A program made the translations under genes and the position numbers. A DNA stretch of 13,370 nucleotides from Candidatus Methanovirga basalitermitum (lineage in GTDB: Archaea; Methanobacteriota; Methanobacteria; Methanobacteriales; Methanobacteriaceae), in the NCBI GenBank assembly GCA_031284445.1, contig JAISZW010000223.1, forward strand, positions 1-13,370. Reading direction: 5' to 3'. Shown here piece by piece: positions 6,420-13,140 of the stretch. Every line of letters begins with the position of its first letter. Position 1 is the first letter of the stretch. Under the pieces are notes generated by a model. It searched no databases and was not told the DNA's origin. It worked only from the letters and a program-made list of their open reading frames with translations.

Positions 6420-7640
6420 ATGAATCAAAGAGAAATCACACTATCTGGTCATATTATTGACTCTTTAATCTTACCAAAGGCATTAGATACTATTATGAAT
6501 CAGGGTGGAGATTTTAAAATTCTTGAATTTGAAGTTGGAAAAAGAAAAACAGATATTAGTAAAACAAGAATCATTGTATATGCTGATTCACCTAATTTAT
6601 TAGATAGTATATTGGATGAATTAAGTGAAATAGGAGCTTCAATATCTGAAATAGAAGAAGTTGAATTAATAGAATCTCCTAAAGATAAGGTTGTTCCGCC
6701 TGATTTTTATTCAACAACAAACCATATAACACATGTTTTCCACGATAATGATTGGATTTTAGTTGATAACATTGAAATGGATTGCATGATAACCATTGAT
6801 AAGGAAAATAAACGAGCATTTTGTAAAACTATCTCAAAAGTTAAAAAAGGAGATTTAATTGTTGTTGGAAGAGAAGGTATTAAAGTTACTCCCCCACAAA
6901 GACCAAGAGGGAAAAAAGGTGTTTTTGAATTTATGAATAGTGATGTTTCATCAGAAAAACCATTAAAATCAATGATAAAAAATATTGGCAATGAAATCAA
7001 AGAAATTAAATGTAATGGAGGGAAAATAGCTATTGTTGGTGGTCCAGCTATAGTTCATACTGGTTCTGCTACTTTACTATCTAAAATGATTAAATACGGA
7101 CTTGTTGATTACTTATTTGCTGGAAATGCATTAGCAACTCATGATATTGAAAATGCCCTTTATGGAACATCACTTGGAATTTGTATGAAAACAGGGAATG
7201 CTGTAAATAAAGGTCATAAAAACCATATTAAGGCTATTAATGAGATTAATGCCCAAGGTTCTATTAAAAATGCTGTTGAAAATGGGGTTTTAAGAAAGGG
7301 TATCATGTATGAATGTATACAAAACAAGATCCCTTATATTTTAGCTGGCTCAATTAGGGATGATGGACCACTTCCTGATGTAATAACAGATTCTATTGAA
7401 GCCCAAGAATTAATGAGACAATATTCTCAAGATATTGATATGGTTATTATGATAGCTACAATGTTACATTCAATAGCTACTGGAAATATAATCTCATCAG
7501 AAGTTAAAAGTATATGTGTAGATATTAACCCTGCAGCAGTCACTAAACTCGCAGATCGTGGTAGTGCTCAAGTAGTTAGCATTGTAACAGACATAGGCAC
7601 ATTTTTACCACTTTTTTATCAAGAACTAACCAACAAATGA
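6420..7640 (+). CDS. LOR/SDH-domain ornithine cyclodeaminase family protein (TIGR00300)
   Basis: A 406-residue protein. Family knowledge: archaeal TIGR00300 proteins correspond to the C-terminal half of cyanobacterial AgrE/ArgZ and, as I recall, are named ornithine cyclodeaminase, nickel-pincer-nucleotide dependent; this would convert L-ornithine to L-proline and ammonia in the cytosol. Seen here: an N-terminal LOR/SDH segment ([20 protein letters not shown] to about residue 80), a central beta-rich part with a [17 protein letters not shown] stretch (about 159-175), and a Rossmann-like C-terminal half starting [16 protein letters not shown] (201-216). Then follow [34 protein letters not shown] and [20 protein letters not shown]. 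Length is normal and no break is seen. AGGAG lies 12 nt before ATG 6420, a slightly long spacing. It is second in an operon with the NifX-like gene. Activity is inferred from the family only. Confidence 0.85.
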   Translation: MNQREITLSGHIIDSLILPKALDTIMNQGGDFKILEFEVGKRKTDISKTRIIVYADSPNLLDSILDELSEIGASISEIEEVELIESPKDKVVPPDFYSTTNHITHVFHDNDWILVDNIEMDCMITIDKENKRAFCKTISKVKKGDLIVVGREGIKVTPPQRPRGKKGVFEFMNSDVSSEKPLKSMIKNIGNEIKEIKCNGGKIAIVGGPAIVHTGSATLLSKMIKYGLVDYLFAGNALATHDIENALYGTSLGICMKTGNAVNKGHKNHIKAINEINAQGSIKNAVENGVLRKGIMYECIQNKIPYILAGSIRDDGPLPDVITDSIEAQELMRQYSQDIDMVIMIATMLHSIATGNIISSEVKSICVDINPAAVTKLADRGSAQVVSIVTDIGTFLPLFYQELTNK

Positions 7641-7668
7641 ATCCAATACTCTTTAACAATAATCATGT

Positions 7669-7893
7669 TTAAAATAGAATTAAATAGCATTCAAACACAA
7701 TATCACAGTTTAAAACGAGATATAAAGGATTGAAAAACAAAATAAAGAAAAATTTAATAACATCAGGACTCCCACAACGACTACATCCTGGCTCAACCAT
7801 AGATAATAACCTATTAGTATCAATAAAGAATTTATAATCTTTTTTTTCATCAACAACATCTAATCTTAAGTTAAATTTCAATGTTTTATTCAT
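7669..7893 (-). pseudogene. N-terminal fragment of a zinc-finger transposase
   Basis: It starts at ATG 7893 (a TTG directly precedes it) and reads MNKTLKFNLRLDVVDEKK, then VEPGCSRCGSPDVIK. One CxxC knuckle in a P-x-C-x-x-C-G-S context is typical of the N-terminal zinc ribbon of ISL3-like and other archaeal transposases. After DVIK the sequence becomes a low-complexity hydrophobic run (FFFILFFNPLYL) that does not look like continuation of the family, so the gene is probably broken near 7750. The second CxxC is absent. It lies directly downstream of another transposase-like relic on the same strand and may belong to a related element. Family assignment is tentative. Confidence 0.45.
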
Positions 7894-7942
7894 CAAATCT
7901 TTTTTATCCTATTTATCCACCATATTATCACTATCAATATTT

Positions 7943-8781
7943 TTAAATGCTTTTTAAGGCTCTGTCAAAAATTCTGGTGATAGACATCATAATCATCATG
8001 ACTAAAAATGGATTTTCTATTTCTTGATACCCACCTAATCCTACCAAATCTCGAAGCCCTATCAATTCTTTTCAGTCCTATAAATCTTTTTTTCCTTTAG
8101 GAAATGCTACACCATTATAAAACTCAATTTGATTATTTGTATACTGGGTAAAAAGTCATATCGCATGTGATTAATTCCTCTATCTAAATTCTTACCTAAT
8201 TGTTTCACGAAATCTGCTATGACTGGAGTTAAGTGCTTTATACTATTGAACAAAGTATTAAACCTTCTTTTTGCATTTTTTCATTCCAACAAATCAAGAA
8301 TTCCGAGGACTCATTTTTGTCATGTTTTTAAACCTTTTTTTCTAATTTTTAGGTTTGAATCGATTTTTCTATGAAAATTTAAAATGGTTTGTCTTGATGG
8401 TTTAGCATTAAAGTTATTCATTATTTGTTATGATACCTTTTCAAAAGAATTATAACCAATTAAAACATTGGCATGTGCTTCGTTTCTGATTTTTATCTCG
8501 TAATTGCAGTATTTTGGAACTATATGGTCGATATTTGTTGTGTGGTAGTACTCACATCTTGTTTGAGCATTTATATTTTTGTTTGTGGATTAAATTATTT
8601 TTATTGATTAATATTTTATGATATGAGTTTCTATATAATTTATTTCCATTCTCCAATATTCTTTTTCCCCCCCGTTAAAAACCTGATTAGTGTTATACAG
8701 CTTTTCCTTGCTGTATACATCTAAATGAAGCTGAATTTCAATGTTTTTAAGAATATTAAAGTTAAAACTAAGCCATTTCAT
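7943..8781 (-). pseudogene. Transposase-like relic with six in-frame stops
   Basis: A single minus-strand frame runs from ATG 8781 (MKWLSFNFNILKNIEIQ) to about 8110 without an indel, but is cut by TAA at 8610, 8592 and 8430, and by TGA at 8322, 8313 and 8283. Between them the protein is coherent: HLDVYSKEKLYNTNQVF, CEYYHTTNIDHIVPKYCNYE, HANVLIGYNSFEKVS, AKPSRQTILNFHRKID, NAKRRFNTLFNSIKHLTP and ADFVKQLGKNLDRGINHMRY. After about 8150 the frame shifts to QYTNNQIEFYNGVAF, and again after KGKK; there the true frame is unclear (RIRWVSRNRKS or DLVGLGGYQEIENP). The TNNQIEFYN piece resembles the end of DDE-type transposases. I do not recognise the exact IS family. The sequence GGCTCTGTCAAAAATT at 7959-7974 could be near the element end. 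Confidence 0.55.
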
Positions 8782-8993
8782 GTAAATTTATTTTTGTGGA
8801 ATTTTTCTAAAAATTTCAAATTTATTTATAAATATAGTAATCAACAGAATATTTAATAATAAAATTATATTATAATAGTATATACAGACAATAAATCACT
8901 AATCGAAGAATATATAAAAAAATTCCACCCAGAAAAGTTAAGTGCTATACTTAGAAAAGTAAATTTTTCCAAATAATTCCACACTTTTTTACA
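8781..8993. repeat. MITE-like element, copy 3 (213 bp, largest)
   Basis: The left end has TGTAAATTTATTTT then TGTGGAATTTTTCTAAAAAT; the right end is the reverse complement of TGTAAAAAAGTGTGGAATTA then TTTGGAAAAATTTAC. The two ends match imperfectly as an inverted repeat of over 20 bp. Both ends recur at 2805-2891 and, less fully, at 170-265. This copy has an extra central part including a coding remnant (8863-8976), so it may be closer to the parent element. Its left border coincides with the start codon of the minus-strand transposase relic. Confidence 0.55.
8863..8976 (+). pseudogene. C-terminal coding remnant inside the MITE-like element
   Basis: The plus-strand frame is open from after a stop at 8860-8862 to TAA 8974-8976. 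It encodes VYTDNKSLIEEYIKKF and HPEKLSAILRKVNFSK, with no start codon. The composition (Lys/Glu/Leu helix) is protein-like. The last codons (KVNFSK and stop) lie in the terminal repeat and are also kept in the shorter copy at 2805-2891. The simplest reading is the tail of the parent element's protein, left after deletion. No family recognised. Confidence 0.4.
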
Positions 8994-9051
8994 GACTCGA
9001 AAATTTTCTAAACTGTAATGATTGTCATTTTTTTTCATTTGATTTTCTATT

Positions 9052-9066
9052 GAAAGTATTTATATC
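9052..9066 (+). promoter_or_regulatory. Promoter of the PRC-barrel/DUF2098 operon
   Basis: A BRE-like GAAAG (9052-9056) directly precedes TATTTATATC (9057-9066), a near-ideal archaeal TATA box. Transcription should start near 9085-9090, giving a leader of about 50 nt before ATG 9138. Confidence 0.6.
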
Positions 9067-9137
9067 TTACTTAACTTAAATAAATTTATATTTTAAATAT
9101 AATTAAAAATAGATATTTTTCAACTGGATGGATTTTA

Positions 9138-9368
9138 ATGAGAATAAAAAATTTATTAGGAATGAATGTTGTAGATACAAATGCTAAGGTTGTAGGTAAA
9201 ATTGAAGATCTTGACTTCGATCAAGATATTGGAAAAATTCAAAGTTTAATTATCTCTCATAAGAACAATATTATATCAAATAAGGAAATAACAGTTTCTT
9301 ATAGTGATATTGAAAATTTAGGAGATTATGTTTTACTTAATATAGCTATTGATTTAGATAGTAAGTAG
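9138..9368 (+). CDS. PRC-barrel domain protein
   Basis: A 76-residue protein that is entirely one PRC-barrel domain: RIKNLLGMNVVDTNAKVVGKI, then EDLDFDQDIGKIQSLII, and a C-terminal strand pair ending VSYSDIENLGDYVLLNI. Stand-alone PRC-barrel proteins are widespread in methanogenic archaea and are small beta-barrels thought to mediate protein or RNA contacts; their exact roles are unknown. No signal peptide. A clear promoter lies about 75 bp upstream; the ribosome site is weak (GGATGG, 6 nt before the ATG). The DUF2098 gene follows by 61 bp (or 28 bp if an earlier ATG is used), so the pair is probably an operon. Confidence 0.85.
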   Translation: MRIKNLLGMNVVDTNAKVVGKIEDLDFDQDIGKIQSLIISHKNNIISNKEITVSYSDIENLGDYVLLNIAIDLDSK

Positions 9369-9420
9369 TCAATAGATAAATACCTAAAATAATAATATGA
9401 TCATATTTAACAATTCTAAG

Positions 9421-9424
9421 GGTG
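9421..9424 (+). promoter_or_regulatory. Ribosome binding site favouring the TTG start at 9430
   Basis: GGTG (preceded by AAG) lies 5 nt before TTG 9430. The alternative ATG at 9397 has no purine-rich site before it, only an AT-rich sequence. Confidence 0.45.
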
Positions 9425-9429
9425 TTTTA

Positions 9430-9771
9430 TTGGAAGCTACAGATATAAGAAGAAAATCTATTAAAAAAGATGATTTTGTAAGGTATACTGGGACTGGAAG
9501 TATTGGAAAAGTTTTAGATATTCTTCTTTACTCTTCTTTAGATATTGTTGATAAGGATTCTAAAGTTGCTATAAGTAGTCAAGATAAATTTTGGATAAAG
9601 ATAGATAAAACAGATCTATGGTATTTATCAGATTCCTTAGAACTTTTAGATGAGAAAGATATTAGAAAATTAGGATTTAAAGAAAGTAGAGATAAAAAAA
9701 ATGTAGAAGAATTTGCAAATGATTTTGAAGACATGGAAATAGATTCAAATGCAGGTATTGGCGGAGGATAA
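9430..9771 (+). CDS. DUF2098 family protein
   Basis: A short protein of the methanogen-specific DUF2098 family, function unknown. The family pattern is clear: DFVRYTGTGSIGKVLDI near the start, then KFWIKIDKTDLWYLSDSLELL. It is a small beta-rich domain followed by an acidic tail (NVEEFANDFEDMEIDSNAG) ending in IGGG. With the TTG start at 9430 it has 113 residues and begins (M)EATDIRRKSIKKDD, where family similarity starts. An in-frame ATG at 9397 would add 11 residues (MIIFNNSKGVL) that look like untranslated leader and lack a ribosome site. It lies downstream of the PRC-barrel gene in the same probable operon. A GGAGG overlapping its stop suggests that a third gene once followed. Confidence 0.8.
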   Translation: MEATDIRRKSIKKDDFVRYTGTGSIGKVLDILLYSSLDIVDKDSKVAISSQDKFWIKIDKTDLWYLSDSLELLDEKDIRKLGFKESRDKKNVEEFANDFEDMEIDSNAGIGGG

Positions 9772-9960
9772 AGTTGAAAGATAATTTTACCCTATAATTG
9801 CTTGATCTGTAAGTGAAAAGCTGCATATAGAATACTAATATTTTAAAAGATTCGATGTTTTAGGTATAAATTATCAACCAGTAAAATGTGTACTGCTTTC
9901 ATATTTTCTTTTTTATATTATCTGAAAAATTAAAAACCATTTTAAAAAATACCATACAAT
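9764..9960 (+). pseudogene. Possible remnant of a third operon gene
   Basis: GGAGG (9764-9768) overlaps the DUF2098 stop and is followed by TTG 9774, which opens KDNFTL and then meets a stop. Other frames continue with YNCLICK, KAAYRILIF and, from about 9849, RFDVLGINYQPVKCVLL. The pieces are protein-like and in order but need several frame changes. The CxxC and a later Cys hint at a metal-binding domain, though this is weak. I cannot name a family. The rest, to 10138, holds the hairpin element and the purP promoter. Confidence 0.25.
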
Positions 9961-10086
9961 CAATACAAGTGCTGTTAACTTAAGGATTTTTGATTAAAGC
10001 TTCTATTTAAGATCTTGTTTATCAAGCTTTATTTTTAATTTCAATCAAAGTTTAAAAAATAATTTTCTTAAGTTGACAGTATTGAT
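9959..10086. repeat. 128-bp hairpin/MITE-like unit upstream of purP
   Basis: ATCAATAC, then AAGTG, then CTGTTAACTTAAG (9972-9984) mirrors CTTAAGTTGACAGTATTGAT (10067-10086): the 13-bp CTGTYAACTTAAG cores differ at one base and both ends carry ATCAATA. Inside, TTTTGATTAAAGCTT and AAGCTTTATTTTTAATTTCAATCAAAG add further inverted symmetry. Single copies of the arm occur at 3293-3314 and 13141-13158. No ORF inside. Confidence 0.5.
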
Positions 10087-10088
10087 AA
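10051..10088 (+). promoter_or_regulatory. purP promoter with the shared CTTAAG motif
   Basis: CAAAG then TTTAAAAAATA (10051-10061) is a plausible BRE/TATA. Transcription would start about 25 nt downstream, inside or at the end of CTTAAGTTGACAGTATTG (10067-10084). The motif differs at one base from that before the exonuclease gene. It is placed to act at or just before the transcription start. Confidence 0.4.
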
Positions 10089-10138
10089 TTAATTATTAAC
10101 TACATATCAATAATAAATGCATACTTTGGAGAAGAAAT

Positions 10139-11230
10139 ATGAATAGTGTGGGAAAAGATGAAATAATTAACATTTTAGATAAGTATGACAAAGATGAAAT
10201 AACAATAGCTACACTTGGAAGCCACACATCCCTACATATTTTAAAAGGTGCCAAAGAAGAAGGTTTTAAAACAGTACTCATATGTGAAAAAGGGAGAGAG
10301 ACTCCTTACAAACGATTTAACATAGCAGATGAATACATCTTGATAGATAAATTTAGTGATATTGTCAATCTTGATATTCAGGAGAAATTAAAATCAATGA
10401 ACAGCATTGTTATCCCACATGGTTCGTTTGTTGCTTATGCTGGACTTGATGAAATCGAAAATGATTTCATAGTTCCCATATATGGAAACCGAAAGATCCT
10501 ACGATGGGAAGCTGATAGAGATCTTGAAAGGAAATTGTTGGTTGAAGAAAATATTAGAATTCCTAAAAAATATCATGATCCAAAAGATATCGATAGGTCA
10601 GTTATGGTTAAGTTTCCTGGAGCAAGAGGAGGGAGAGGATACTTTGTAGCATCTTCTTTCGATGAATTCAACCATAAAATTAATGATATGAAGTCAAGAG
10701 GATGGATAGATGATAGTGATGCTGAACAAGCTCATATTGAAGAGTATGTTGCTGGTTGCAATTATTGTATACATTACTTCTACTCATCAATAAACAACGA
10801 AGTTGAATTAATGGGTATGGATAGTAGATATGAATCAAACATTGATGGTATTGTAAGAATCCCATCTAAAGACCAGTTAGATATTAGTCTTAATCCATCA
10901 TATCTAATTACTGGTAATCATCCTGTTGTTATGAGAGAGTCTTTACTTACTCAAGTATTTAATATTGGGGATAAACTATTAAAATCAGCTAATAAGTTGG
11001 TTGCTCCTGGATTAAATGGTCCATTTTGTATGCAAACCATTGTTAATGATGATCTTGAAGTTATTGTGTTTGAGATTAGTGCAAGAATCGATGGTGGAAC
11101 TAATTCTTTTATGAACGGTTCCTCCTACAGCTATTTAAAACATGGTCCAGGAATGAGCATGGGAAGAAGAATAGCACTTGAAATAAAAACAGCCATTAAA
11201 AAAGGAGAATTATATAAAATTATTACTTAA
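10139..11230 (+). CDS. purP: 5-formaminoimidazole-4-carboxamide ribonucleotide synthetase (formate-dependent AICAR ligase)
   Basis: A 363-residue ATP-grasp enzyme of archaeal purine biosynthesis. It makes FAICAR from AICAR, formate and ATP, replacing the folate-dependent transformylase of bacterial PurH; the product is then cyclised to IMP. Seen here: an N-terminal AICAR-binding segment, IATLGSHTSLHILKGAKEEG (from 23), and IPHGSFVAYAG (about 92-102). The ATP-grasp part contains VKFPGARGGRGYFVA (157-171), HIEEYVAGCNYCIHYFYS, and the metal-binding FEISARIDGGTNSF with E312 and R316. The C-terminus (SYLKHGPGMSMGRRIALEI) is typical of PurP. Length is normal. GGAG lies 7 nt before ATG 10139. It is monocistronic, with its own promoter and a hairpin after the stop. 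Some methanogens carry extra non-catalytic PurP-like copies, but the motifs here look complete. Confidence 0.95.
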   Translation: MNSVGKDEIINILDKYDKDEITIATLGSHTSLHILKGAKEEGFKTVLICEKGRETPYKRFNIADEYILIDKFSDIVNLDIQEKLKSMNSIVIPHGSFVAYAGLDEIENDFIVPIYGNRKILRWEADRDLERKLLVEENIRIPKKYHDPKDIDRSVMVKFPGARGGRGYFVASSFDEFNHKINDMKSRGWIDDSDAEQAHIEEYVAGCNYCIHYFYSSINNEVELMGMDSRYESNIDGIVRIPSKDQLDISLNPSYLITGNHPVVMRESLLTQVFNIGDKLLKSANKLVAPGLNGPFCMQTIVNDDLEVIVFEISARIDGGTNSFMNGSSYSYLKHGPGMSMGRRIALEIKTAIKKGELYKIIT

Positions 11231-11237
11231 AAACATT

Positions 11238-11271
11238 TTAGAAATGGGAAAATCTTCGATTTTTCTAAATT
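11238..11271 (+). terminator. Hairpin after purP; dispersed repeat, copy B
   Basis: GGGAAAATC-TTC-GATTTTTCT (11246-11266) folds into a stem of about 9 bp (two G-U pairs), flanked by TTAGA/TCTAA, 8 bp after the purP stop. This is a good position for a terminator. The same unit, in inverted orientation, occurs at 3210-3242, so it may be a mobile hairpin that settled here. A second small hairpin, CGGAAATTCGTTCC, follows at 11289-11302. Confidence 0.45.
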
Positions 11272-11397
11272 TTCTTCAGAAATAAATCGGAAATTCGTTC
11301 CCTAAATTTCTTTGGAAATAAAAGGATCATCAAAAGTTTATCTCTCAATAACCTCTTAACTTATTCTTATTATTAAATTAACAAAATAGATGATAAA

Positions 11398-12005
11398 ATG
11401 AATGCTGATGATTACAAAATTGAAATTAAACTAAATTTAGGAGAGATATTAAAAGATGTAACAGAAAACGAATATTCTTTTCCAAAATATACTACTCAGA
11501 TAATCAATTTGGCTAATCAAAATGTTCAAGGTACAAGACCAAAAGTAGTAGGTCAAATGTCAGAATTAATTCATGAAATCCCTGAAAAAACATTTAAAAC
11601 ATGGATGAGTTGGTACTTAGAAAATTATCCTGAAAAAAATTGATAATGCTACAGGAAAAATATTTGACATGATTGAAAAATTTAAAGAAGTGATTAATTT
11701 AATTGATAAAGAAATGGTTAAAAAATGGGTAGAAGATTTAATTTTTGTAAAAACTGCAGAAGGATTAATATATCAAGAAGCTATTTTAAAAGCTATTGCA
11801 GGAAAAGAAGGTAAAAATTGGAGATTAGCTACTAAAAAAGAAGAAAGTAAAAATATTGATGGTTTTATAGGTGATAGACCAATATCAATAAAACCCTTAT
11901 CCTATCTTACTAAAGACCAACTACCTGAAAATTGATGTTGATATAATACTTTACCAAAAAACTGTAAAATATTTAAATATTTATCTAAAGGAAAGTGATG
12001 AGTAA
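11398..12005 (+). pseudogene. MjaI/MthZI-type CTAG restriction endonuclease with two frameshifts
   Basis: Three successive frames rebuild one protein of about 200 residues that I assign to the RE_MjaI family, type II nucleases cutting CTAG. Frame 1 (11398-11643) ends ...YLENYPEKN and carries the family block FPKYTTQIINLANQN then GTRPKVVGQMSELI. Frame 2 (to 11935) has TGKIFDMIEKFKEVINLI, KWVEDLIFVKTAEGL, IYQEAILKAIAGKEG and the probable catalytic region NIDGFIGDRPISIKPLSYL. Frame 3 (to TAA 12003-12005) gives IDVDIILYQKTVKYLNIYLKE. Each break is cured by removing one A, at CCTGAAAAAAATTGAT (11630-11645) and CCTGAAAATTGAT (11924-11936). It converges on the methyltransferase gene with 6 bp between stops. 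As written it makes no full nuclease; sequencing error or +1 recoding remain possible. Confidence 0.75.
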
Positions 12006-12011
12006 AAAACA

Positions 12012-13106
12012 TTATAATAATTTTTGCTGACAATTATTATTTGAATCTTTCTTCACTTCAATTTCTAATGAATCTTCATATTCTGCTAAAAATATATTCT
12101 CTTTTTTTTTATTTATTTTCTTAATAAAATGCAAAGATAAGTTTTTTTCTTGACTTGTCATGACTTTGAAATCATAAACATTAGATTCATGTTTTAAAGA
12201 ACCCTTTTCTTTTTCTCTATTCTTTACAAATTTTATATGATTTTTGAACCTATTTTCAATTATTTCATTTGATGAATCCATAGAATTTAATATTCTTTCA
12301 CTAATGAAATCTTTAAAATTTGGATCTAATTCAAAGCCTATTGAATTTCTTCCACTTGCAATAGCAGCTACTGTTGATGTTCCAGTACCTAAAAATGGAT
12401 CTAAAATCGTGTCTCCTTTAACAGAATACATATTAATTAGCCTATATGCTAAATCAAATGGATATGCACCATTTCGAATTCTTAAATTATTTTTATTTAA
12501 TTTTTGAGATGTTCCTTTAATATCTTCCCATAAATCAGAAAACCAAATATTTCTTTCTTCCCAAAAATAAGCACTACTTTGCCTATTTAGTTTTTCATCA
12601 TTTCTGAAGTTTCTATTAGACTTTTTTCTAAAAATTAGAATATATTCATGTTCTAATGTAACATAGGCATTAGGTGGTAACATACCTGAACCCATGAATT
12701 TATTAGGCTTATTTGATTGTTTTTTCCATATAATTGGAGGAAGAACTTGATAATCTTTATTTTCAAAAAATTCTATTATTTTTGAGTGGTTTGGATATAA
12801 TTGAAAGCTATTACCTATTTTACGAGTAGCATCACCAATATTTACACAAACAACTCCTCTCTCAACTATAATTCTATCGATTTCAGACCAAATTTTATTC
12901 AATTCTTCATGCATTAATTTATATATTCCTTTACCATCAAAAACTTCGAATAAATTTTTAATTTTAGGATTCAGTAAAGAAAAACATTCATCCCACATTT
13001 CTATTATAGGATAAGGGGGAGAAGTCACAATTAAGTTTATAGAATTATTTTCTATTTCACCCATCAACTGGGAATTCTTAAAATATATTTTATGAATAGT
13101 TTTCAT
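12012..13106 (-). CDS. N4-cytosine DNA methyltransferase, MjaI/MthZI (CTAG) type
   Basis: A 364-residue AdoMet-dependent DNA methyltransferase, partner of the convergent nuclease. Catalytic motif IV is TSPPYP (28-33); SPPY marks N4-cytosine enzymes. The AdoMet-binding motif I DPFLGTGTS (236-244) comes after it, so this is the beta-class order (IV, target region, I), with SIGFELDPNF as motif II. Between them lie VVCVNIGDATRK, a charged target-recognition part and YILIFRKKS. The C-terminal 90 residues are Lys-rich and poorly conserved. No breaks are seen, so protection may persist although the nuclease is interrupted. The start is ATG 13106 rather than the TTG one codon earlier, as AGAGGA lies 4 nt before it. 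CTAG specificity is inferred from the neighbouring MjaI-like nuclease and from family resemblance. Confidence 0.9.
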   Translation of the reverse strand: MKTIHKIYFKNSQLMGEIENNSINLIVTSPPYPIIEMWDECFSLLNPKIKNLFEVFDGKGIYKLMHEELNKIWSEIDRIIVERGVVCVNIGDATRKIGNSFQLYPNHSKIIEFFENKDYQVLPPIIWKKQSNKPNKFMGSGMLPPNAYVTLEHEYILIFRKKSNRNFRNDEKLNRQSSAYFWEERNIWFSDLWEDIKGTSQKLNKNNLRIRNGAYPFDLAYRLINMYSVKGDTILDPFLGTGTSTVAAIASGRNSIGFELDPNFKDFISERILNSMDSSNEIIENRFKNHIKFVKNREKEKGSLKHESNVYDFKVMTSQEKNLSLHFIKKINKKKENIFLAEYEDSLEIEVKKDSNNNCQQKLL

Positions 13107-13110
13107 CAAA

Positions 13111-13116
13111 TCCTCT
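13111..13116 (-). promoter_or_regulatory. Ribosome binding site of the methyltransferase
   Basis: AGAGGA on the minus strand, 4 nt before ATG 13106-13104. It supports the ATG over the TTG at 13109, which would sit almost on top of the site. Confidence 0.5.
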
Positions 13117-13140
13117 TTAACATTTTTAACCCTATAAATG

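Noticed and set aside
6707..7000. Minus-strand open frame inside the ornithine cyclodeaminase-family gene
   Set aside because: Antisense shadow of a well-supported gene, with no start signals or family resemblance.
8667..8673. Run of seven C in very AT-rich DNA
   Set aside because: On the minus strand it is read in frame as Gly-Gly within the relic (NGGEKEYW), so it need not be a phase-variation tract or an assembly artefact.
8694..8717. TATACAGC/GCTGTATA hairpin with an 8-nt loop
   Set aside because: It falls inside the protein-like part of the transposase relic (VYSKEKLYN), so it is more simply explained by the old coding sequence than as an RNA structure or terminator.
10096..10865. Two minus-strand open frames over purP (10096-10281 and 10680-10865)
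   Set aside because: Both are antisense to purP; the peptides are unlike known proteins.
12244..12507. Plus-strand open frame inside the methyltransferase gene
   Set aside because: Antisense to motif I of the methyltransferase; a shadow of the real coding strand.
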